11,694 bases of DNA from Actinomycetota bacterium (GTDB lineage: Bacteria; Zhuqueibacterota; Zhuqueibacteria; Residuimicrobiales; Krinioviventaceae). Shown here piece by piece: positions 6,073 through 11,694 of the stretch (within the stretch, counting starts at the first letter, position 1; each line of letters begins with the position of its first letter). The notes under the pieces are model-generated. The model made no database searches. It worked only from the letters and a program-made list of their open reading frames with translations, and was not told where the DNA came from. Where the stretch lies: contig JAACEJ010000041.1 in NCBI GenBank assembly GCA_011682565.1, positions 1-11,694 of the forward strand, written 5' to 3'. A program made the translations under genes and the position numbers.

Positions 6073-8142
6073 TTGCACTGGTACAAAAATTCGCATAGAA
6101 AAATGAATAAGAAATGTGTGCATACAGCGAAAAGTACCCATTCTACCGTGAATAACTGGCAAGCGAGAATGATTCGGCTTTTTGCCGGTATTTTTTTCGC
6201 TCTTTTCTGCGCAGGAGTTACTACATCAATTTATGCCCAATCTCTGCCCGATCTGATTTTCGTTCAAATCCCCGCCCAGGCGAAACCGAATTTTCAGGCT
6301 GGAACACACATGTCCTTCCTTATGGACAGGTATGTGGATGGCGCCCGCATAGTAATTCTCCGTCCTTCAGTTGCTAAACCAATGAATCTCACGCCGGAAT
6401 TCACCGCAGCCTGTGATCCTGATGTCTCTTTTGATGGAAAAACTATCGTATTCGCCGGCAAAAAAAGTTCAGAAGAACCCTGGCAAATATGGAGGATGAA
6501 TATCGACGGCTCTCAGAAGGTACAAATTACCCGGGGCGAAGGTGACTGCATTACTCCGGTGCATGCTGGAAACCGATTCTATTTGAACGACCCGCAGCCC
6601 ACGCCACAGATTATCTATGTCGGCACGGAGCACGGCTGGAAAAACGAACAGAATGCATGCCCCGTCTTCGCTTTATACGGCACAGATGCACAAGGAAAAA
6701 CAGTCCACCGTTTGACGTTTAATCTCCACAGCGATTTTTCGCCCGATATTTTGCCAAACGGCCGCATCGTCTTCACCAGTTGGCAGCATTACGGAGACCG
6801 ATACCAGCCAACCGGCATATTTGCCCTGATGGGCATCAACAACGACGGCACGGATTTGATGCCGTTCTATGGCAATCATGAAATGCCGCTGGTTAAGGAC
6901 ATGGTACAAGTTTCGGATTTCGACGACCGGGTTTACTTTATTGAATCGAATCGGTCCCCCTGGCTGGGCGGCGGTGATATTGCCTACGTCTCCCGACATC
7001 GGCCGCTGCATTCCTATCATAGATTGAGTCATGAAGGCAAAGGGCTGTTTCACAGTCCCTGTCCTCTTCCGGACGGCGGACTTTTTGCGTCGTATCGTGC
7101 CAATTCCCCCAAAGCGGTGTTCGGCATTTACCGCATCGATCCTAAGAGCGGAAAACGACGACAGCAAATATTTAAAGAACCAGGTTGGCATTCCATCGAT
7201 GCCCAGGTACTTGCATCGCACCCCAAAGTAAAAGGCCGTTCCAACTGGCTGATCCCGGGGTCGACGACGGGCGTATTCTATTGCCTGAACAGTTACAGAA
7301 CGAATCTGCCTGAAGGGAAAAATATCGCCCCCGGAAGCATTAAACATGTCCGGGTGATCGAAGGGATACCGCTCCGGCAGAAAGCTACAATATCGGAATG
7401 TCAGAACAATGCCACAAAGAACTCAGGCCTGAAAACCTATTCCGCCACGGCTTTCGGTCCGCGGCGTATTCTCGGGGTGGCGCCTGTTGAAAAAGATGGG
7501 TCGTTCCATATCCGAGTACCAGCAGAAATCCCGATTACCTTTCAGCTTCTGGATAAAAACTATCTAGCCCTGCGCACACAAGAAGCCTGGACCTGGGTGA
7601 TGGGGAATGAAAATCGAGGTTGTATCGGCTGTCATGAGGATCCAGAGATGGCGCCCCCCAACAAGATGGTGGATGCGGTCATCAAACTTCCGGTGGAACT
7701 TACGCTGCCACCGGCACGACGTCGAAGCGTCGATTTTCGCCATCAAATTGCTCCAATTATCGAATCAAAATGCGCTATTGCCAGATGCCATGTTTCAGGC
7801 CAGAAAGCGCCGAATTTCGAAACAACTCAAAACACAACATCTGATCCGGCATTCAGTCAGGTGTATAAAATCCTTATTCAGCCAATTCAAGGTCGAAAAA
7901 ATGAACGCTATATCGTTCCCGGTAAAGCAAAGGAGAGCCCGTTAATCTGGTATCTTTTTGGCAAACAAATGGGTTCCGACCAAATACCCTACACCGGTAA
8001 AATCACCCGGATGCCTCCTGTAAATTTCTTGCTGCCTTGGGAACGCATTTTATTTATAGAATGGATCGATTTAGGCGTACAATGGGATTCCCGTGCTGCG
8101 ATAGCATCAGAGTCCCGATCGAATGAAGCTAAAACACGATAA
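6073..8142 (+). CDS. HzsA-related exported beta-propeller cytochrome c
   Basis: This 689-residue exported protein has a signal peptide (hydrophobic core from residue 33, cleavage A55|Q56), then TolB-like propeller repeats to about residue 390 (e.g. 'CDPDVSFDGKTIVFAGKK', 'DFSPDILPNGRIVFTSWQ'). A middle domain carries a haem c site C517-I-G-C-H521, and a C-terminal domain carries an atypical CX4CH site (C567 to H573). This order follows the alpha subunit of anammox hydrazine synthase and the wider HzsA-related group. As I recall, in the hydrazine synthase alpha subunit the residue four after the CxxCH His is a Tyr that ligates haem iron. Here it is Glu525, so hydrazine synthesis should not be assumed. 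Start choice: TTG at 6073 has GAGGTG at the right distance; in-frame ATGs at 6103 and 6169 lack good ribosome sites, though 6169 gives the most usual signal peptide. The next gene begins 14 nt downstream. Confidence 0.82.
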   Translation: MHWYKNSHRKMNKKCVHTAKSTHSTVNNWQARMIRLFAGIFFALFCAGVTTSIYAQSLPDLIFVQIPAQAKPNFQAGTHMSFLMDRYVDGARIVILRPSVAKPMNLTPEFTAACDPDVSFDGKTIVFAGKKSSEEPWQIWRMNIDGSQKVQITRGEGDCITPVHAGNRFYLNDPQPTPQIIYVGTEHGWKNEQNACPVFALYGTDAQGKTVHRLTFNLHSDFSPDILPNGRIVFTSWQHYGDRYQPTGIFALMGINNDGTDLMPFYGNHEMPLVKDMVQVSDFDDRVYFIESNRSPWLGGGDIAYVSRHRPLHSYHRLSHEGKGLFHSPCPLPDGGLFASYRANSPKAVFGIYRIDPKSGKRRQQIFKEPGWHSIDAQVLASHPKVKGRSNWLIPGSTTGVFYCLNSYRTNLPEGKNIAPGSIKHVRVIEGIPLRQKATISECQNNATKNSGLKTYSATAFGPRRILGVAPVEKDGSFHIRVPAEIPITFQLLDKNYLALRTQEAWTWVMGNENRGCIGCHEDPEMAPPNKMVDAVIKLPVELTLPPARRRSVDFRHQIAPIIESKCAIARCHVSGQKAPNFETTQNTTSDPAFSQVYKILIQPIQGRKNERYIVPGKAKESPLIWYLFGKQMGSDQIPYTGKITRMPPVNFLLPWERILFIEWIDLGVQWDSRAAIASESRSNEAKTR

Positions 8143-8156
8143 ATTCAGGAGTTCTA

Positions 8157-9800
8157 ATGCATAATAAATACCGATGTCGTATCAATTTCATCGTCGGATT
8201 TCTCATCGTCCTCTCTCCTATCCTATGGCTGCACGCACAAGAAAACCTGCCCAAGCTGGTCGATGTTACCCGACAAGCCGGGATTAACTTTGTCCATAAT
8301 CTCGGCGATAACGAAATGAGTAACCTCATCGAATCCAACGCCGCTGGCTGTGCCTTTTTCGACTATGACGGAGACCGTGACCTGGATATTTATCTGGTCA
8401 ACGGCGCCTATATTAAAGGGATCAGCCATATCCGAGGGCGCAAAAATAAAGGCAAACTCTCCAATGCCCTGTATCGGAATAATGGCAACGGGACATTTAC
8501 CGACGTGACAACTGAAGCAGGTGTTGGTCACAAGGGTATGGGGATGGGTGTAGTTACAGCCGACTATGACAACGATGGAGATCAAGATATTTTTGTTAGC
8601 AACTGGGGGCCCAACGTCTTTTACCGAAACAACGGCGACGGGACGTTCACAGATTTCACCAAAAAAGCCGGCCTGGAAAACGATCTATGCGGGATCGGTA
8701 GTACGTTTCTGGACTATGACCAGGATGGATATCTGGATCTGTACGTGGGGAATTATATTAAATATGATCCTGATTATCAATATTTCTATGCCGCGAATAA
8801 ATTCCCCGGTCCTCTGTCTTATCAGGGACAACCCGACATTCTTTACCACAATAACGGCGATGGCACTTTCACCGATGTGACCCGGCAGGCCGGAGTCTAT
8901 AATCCGGAAGGAAGAGCTATGGGGGTCACCTCCTGCGATATCGACAACGACGGCTACTGGGATATTTTCGTGGCTAATGACGCCATGTTGAATTACCTCT
9001 ACCGCAACAACGGCGACGGCACCTTCACCAATGTTGCTTTACAGACTGCCACCGCTTTTGGGCAAAACGGAGAAGCCACATCGTCAATGAGTGGAGAATT
9101 TGGTGATATCAATCAGGATGGTTTCGTGGATATCATTGTGCCTGATATGGCGTATGGCTGTATCTACATGAACACCGGTGCCGGCTATTTCGAAGAAATG
9201 AGCGCCAGCATGGGGCTGGCTGCCGCCTGCGGACAATACACCAGTTGGTCAGCAAATTTTTTCGATTTTGATCACGATGGTTACGGGGATCTGTTTATCA
9301 CCAACGGACACCCCCAGCGATTGATAGGACAGGAAAATCTGCTGCTGTTAAATAAATCCGGGAGCAGATTTATCAACGTATCATCAAAGTTGGGCCCGGA
9401 TTTTCAAGATAAATTTGTCAGCCGCGGATCTGCTGCCGGAGATTTTGATGATGACGGCGACCTGGATTTACTGGTGGTAAACCTGAATGATCGTCCCCGC
9501 CTGCTTCGTAATGATGGCGGCAATAAGAAAAACTGGATTATGATCCATCTGATCGGTACTAAAAGCAACCGGGATGCTATCGGCAGCCGCATTCGATTAA
9601 CCACCGGGAATAAAACGCAAACCAGGTGGCGGATGAGCAGTTCCGGTTATCTTTCGCAAAGTGATTATCGGGTGCATTTTGGTCTCGGCGATAATACTCG
9701 GGTGGATAAAATCGAGATTCGCTGGCCCAGCGGTAAAAATCAGACTCTCAAAAATATCAAGGTAAACCAAGTGATAACTGTTAAGGAACCAACATTTTAA
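8157..9800 (+). CDS. CRTAC1-family protein: FG-GAP/VCBS propeller with ASPIC/UnbV C-terminal domain
   Basis: This 547-residue exported protein has a signal peptide cleaved near A27|Q28. Seven calcium-binding-like loops of DxDxDGxxD type are visible: DYDGDRDLD (69-77), DYDNDGDQD, DYDQDGYLD, DIDNDGYWD, DINQDGFVD, DFDHDGYGD and DFDDDGDLD. Several are preceded by 'YRNNGDGTFTDVT' strands. The layout fits a seven-bladed integrin-alpha-like propeller. Residues 459-545 form an ASPIC/UnbV domain ('GSRIRLTTG', 'SSSGYLSQSDYRVHFGLG', 'VDKIEIRWPSG'). The family is abundant in environmental bacteria and is thought to bind proteins or glycans outside the cytoplasm; no enzyme activity is established. It lies 14 nt after the HzsA-like gene and 11 nt before the octahaem gene, with CAGGAG as ribosome site. 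Co-expression suggests a scaffold or adhesion role beside the two cytochromes. Confidence 0.93.
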   Translation: MHNKYRCRINFIVGFLIVLSPILWLHAQENLPKLVDVTRQAGINFVHNLGDNEMSNLIESNAAGCAFFDYDGDRDLDIYLVNGAYIKGISHIRGRKNKGKLSNALYRNNGNGTFTDVTTEAGVGHKGMGMGVVTADYDNDGDQDIFVSNWGPNVFYRNNGDGTFTDFTKKAGLENDLCGIGSTFLDYDQDGYLDLYVGNYIKYDPDYQYFYAANKFPGPLSYQGQPDILYHNNGDGTFTDVTRQAGVYNPEGRAMGVTSCDIDNDGYWDIFVANDAMLNYLYRNNGDGTFTNVALQTATAFGQNGEATSSMSGEFGDINQDGFVDIIVPDMAYGCIYMNTGAGYFEEMSASMGLAAACGQYTSWSANFFDFDHDGYGDLFITNGHPQRLIGQENLLLLNKSGSRFINVSSKLGPDFQDKFVSRGSAAGDFDDDGDLDLLVVNLNDRPRLLRNDGGNKKNWIMIHLIGTKSNRDAIGSRIRLTTGNKTQTRWRMSSSGYLSQSDYRVHFGLGDNTRVDKIEIRWPSGKNQTLKNIKVNQVITVKEPTF

Positions 9801-9811
9801 AGAGAAACAAA

Positions 9812-11694
9812 ATGAAATGGCATTCAGCGTTACGATTACTACTTATCATTATTTTAATACTGGTCACAGGATGGCCTCTGTTCGGTCAAATAGCCAAAGA
9901 GCGAATATATGTAGGTGAGAAAGCCTGTCGTACGTGTCATCATCTTTCTGGAAAACGCGATCAGTTTAACCCCTGGCGGTTATCCAAACATGCAAAAGCG
10001 TATGCTGCATTGTCCAGGCCGGAAGCCAAACAGATTGCGGAATTGTCAGGTGTCGACGTCGATCCTTACAAAAGTCCAATCTGTTTAGGATGTCATACCA
10101 CCGCTTATAACGTGGAAGCCTGGGAGCGCGATGAATCTTTTCATTTTGAAGATGGCGTGCAATGTGAACTGTGCCATGGACCGGGCAGCGTATACATGGA
10201 TGCCAGCATAATGCTGAATCGAAAGAAGGCCAGGCAGGCTGGTCTAAAAATGCCAGTGGAACGTGATTGCATGGTGTGTCATAAAGAAAAAGGCTCCCAC
10301 ATGGCGGTTCTGAATGTCAAAAAATTTGTTTATAAAGAAGCACTCGAGGAAATCGCTCACCCTGGAAATGGTGACCTGCTTAAAGAATTTCTTTTCCAGG
10401 TGCAAAGAATTCTGCATAAAAGGTTCCCGAAAAATGAACCGGCGATAGAGCCGCTTCCTGGTCCTAAATACGTCGGCGCACAGGTCTGTGGTAAATGTCA
10501 TGGTCAGACATCAACCGGTCGTCAGTACAGCAAGTGGCGCTATTCCAAACACGCCCAGGCTTACGCCATCCTTAATACTAAACGAGCTGCAGAGATTGCC
10601 CATGAGATGGGGGTATCCGGCAATCCACAAACGTTAGTTAAATGCCTGGAATGCCATACCACAGGTGCAGGAGAACCGGCCGGTCGGTTCTCCGACAGTT
10701 TCGATCCGGTCCAGGGTGTGCAGTGCGAAAGCTGCCACGGCCCGGGAAGCGAATACATGACGGAATCGGTTATGTTGGATCCTGTGGCTGCTTCAGAATC
10801 TGGACTGCGCGATGTGGATAAAAAAAGCTGTGTCAAATGTCACACCGAAGGCATTCATGGTCACACCCTGGATTTCGAAACTATGCGGCCCATGATCGAT
10901 CATTCGAAATGGCAACAAAAATACAGCAAGGTAAAATATAAATCTCCTTTCAACCTGGCCGTCACAAAGGACGGCAGGCGGTTATTTATCGCCTGTGAAG
11001 CCTCCAATAGCCTCATTGTTGTCAACGCCAAAACCGAAAAAATTCTGGCAGAAGTGAAAATCGGTACCCAACCGCACTTTGTTTACTTTTCCCCGGATGA
11101 AACCCGTGCCTATGTAAGTAATCGCGGTTCCGACAATGTTTCTGTTATTGATACAAAAACATATCGGGTACTGGCGACAATTACAGTTGGTGATGAACCC
11201 CACGAGATGGCAACGAATAAAAAAGGCACTATTTTATACGTGGCCAACGCAGGGACCTATGATGTCTCTGTGGTCGATATAAAAAAAGGTAAAGAAATTA
11301 AACGATTGGCAGCTTCCAGAGGGCCCTGGGGCATGGCCAGGTCGCCTGATGGCCGGTATATTTATGTGACGAATAATTTACCGAGACTTGGTGACTTTCG
11401 GACTCCGCCCATGTCTGAAGTAACAGTTATTGAAACAAATCGTTCTATCGTCAAACATCGCTATACCGTACCGGGAGCAAATTTAATCCAGGGAATTGAT
11501 ATCGCCCCAAGCGGTAAATTTGCACTCGTTACTTTAATCCGAACGAAAAATTTAGTGCCAATGACCCGGAATATCCAGGGCTGGATTATGACCAATGGCA
11601 TTGGCATTCTCTGGCAGGATGGCCGGGTAGATCAATTGCTGCTGGATGGGGTGAATGACTTCTTTGCGGATCCCACAGATGTCGTCTTTTCAAA
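9812..11694 (+). CDS. Octahaem cytochrome c (two tandem c554-like tetrahaem modules) fused to YVTN beta-propeller, 3' partial
   Basis: The frame starting at ATG 9812 is open to the window edge (627 codons plus two bases), so the C-terminus is missing. A signal peptide (MKWHSALRLLLIIILILVTG) is cleaved near G25|Q26. Eight CxxCH sites begin at residues 39, 91, 118, 153 and 226, 278, 305, 340. The second set repeats the first exactly 187 residues later, including the putative distal-ligand motif SKHA(K/Q)AY (His60, His247) and 'GVQCExCHGPGSxYM'. Each module resembles cytochrome c554-type tetrahaem electron carriers. From about residue 370 the protein becomes a YVTN propeller ('RAYVSNRGSDNVSVIDTKT', 'ILYVANAGTYDVSVVDIKK', 'YIYVTNN'). 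It probably moves electrons outside the cytoplasmic membrane, with the propeller as a docking or catalytic unit. The gene follows the CRTAC1 gene by 11 nt with only a weak ribosome site (AGAGA), suggesting translational coupling. Confidence 0.9.
   Translation, partial: MKWHSALRLLLIIILILVTGWPLFGQIAKERIYVGEKACRTCHHLSGKRDQFNPWRLSKHAKAYAALSRPEAKQIAELSGVDVDPYKSPICLGCHTTAYNVEAWERDESFHFEDGVQCELCHGPGSVYMDASIMLNRKKARQAGLKMPVERDCMVCHKEKGSHMAVLNVKKFVYKEALEEIAHPGNGDLLKEFLFQVQRILHKRFPKNEPAIEPLPGPKYVGAQVCGKCHGQTSTGRQYSKWRYSKHAQAYAILNTKRAAEIAHEMGVSGNPQTLVKCLECHTTGAGEPAGRFSDSFDPVQGVQCESCHGPGSEYMTESVMLDPVAASESGLRDVDKKSCVKCHTEGIHGHTLDFETMRPMIDHSKWQQKYSKVKYKSPFNLAVTKDGRRLFIACEASNSLIVVNAKTEKILAEVKIGTQPHFVYFSPDETRAYVSNRGSDNVSVIDTKTYRVLATITVGDEPHEMATNKKGTILYVANAGTYDVSVVDIKKGKEIKRLAASRGPWGMARSPDGRYIYVTNNLPRLGDFRTPPMSEVTVIETNRSIVKHRYTVPGANLIQGIDIAPSGKFALVTLIRTKNLVPMTRNIQGWIMTNGIGILWQDGRVDQLLLDGVNDFFADPTDVVFS

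Noticed and set aside
6673..7347. Minus-strand open frame of 224 codons inside the HzsA-like gene
   Set aside because: It shows no domain or ribosome site and lies wholly within the well-supported propeller gene on the other strand.
6073..8142. A true hydrazine synthase and hence an anammox organism
   Set aside because: The Tyr expected after the first CxxCH is Glu, no gamma-type subunit is adjacent, and HzsA-related proteins are widespread outside anammox bacteria.
1..11694. tRNA or rRNA genes
   Set aside because: Reading both strands I saw no cloverleaf with a T-loop GTTCRANNC core in context and no rRNA-like stretch.

Overview
The window comes from a bacterium and reads as an accessory or mosaic stretch of chromosome. 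All intact genes are on the + strand. Three consecutive exported proteins have signal peptides that end just before a Gln (A|Q, A|Q, G|Q). They belong to families (HzsA-related, CRTAC1, multihaem cytochrome fused to a YVTN propeller) that are common in Planctomycetota and in FCB-group lineages such as KSB1/Calditrichota. That assignment is an inference from gene content only; no rRNA or other phylogenetic marker is present.

Left part (1-3350): the last codons of a possible MscS-type channel, a CPBP intramembrane protease (226-960) in AT-rich DNA, a distinctly GC-rich phytoene-desaturase-like FAD enzyme (1102-2613), and a small four- to five-helix membrane protein (2696-3160). A 147-bp inverted-repeat element (3184-3330) with near-identical arms follows.

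Middle part (3400-4490) is AT-rich and looks like a graveyard of mobile or cassette DNA. It holds a 66-residue glycine-zipper peptide built on an 8-residue repeat, a frameshifted and N-terminally truncated glutaredoxin/thioredoxin-like remnant, a consensus promoter followed by a nested palindrome that could encode a small RNA, and, on the minus strand, the last 46 codons of an integron-type tyrosine recombinase.

Right part (4491-11694) looks like one transcription unit with gaps of 61, 27, 14 and 11 nt. It begins with a Rid-family protein that lacks the catalytic Arg of the imine deaminases and resembles the C-terminal domain of chorismatases. Next is a DAHP synthase, the first enzyme of the shikimate pathway. 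Three exported proteins follow: an HzsA-like propeller with two haem c sites, a CRTAC1 (FG-GAP/ASPIC-UnbV) propeller, and an octahaem cytochrome fused to a YVTN propeller that runs off the right edge. The cytochrome is an exact-register tandem duplication of a tetrahaem module with a 187-residue period.

The most interesting candidate system is this last cluster. Every exported component carries a beta-propeller, two of the three carry haem c, and the first resembles the alpha subunit of anammox hydrazine synthase. It may be an undescribed extracytoplasmic redox complex. Its coupling to a shikimate-entry enzyme and a chorismatase-like protein is unexplained.
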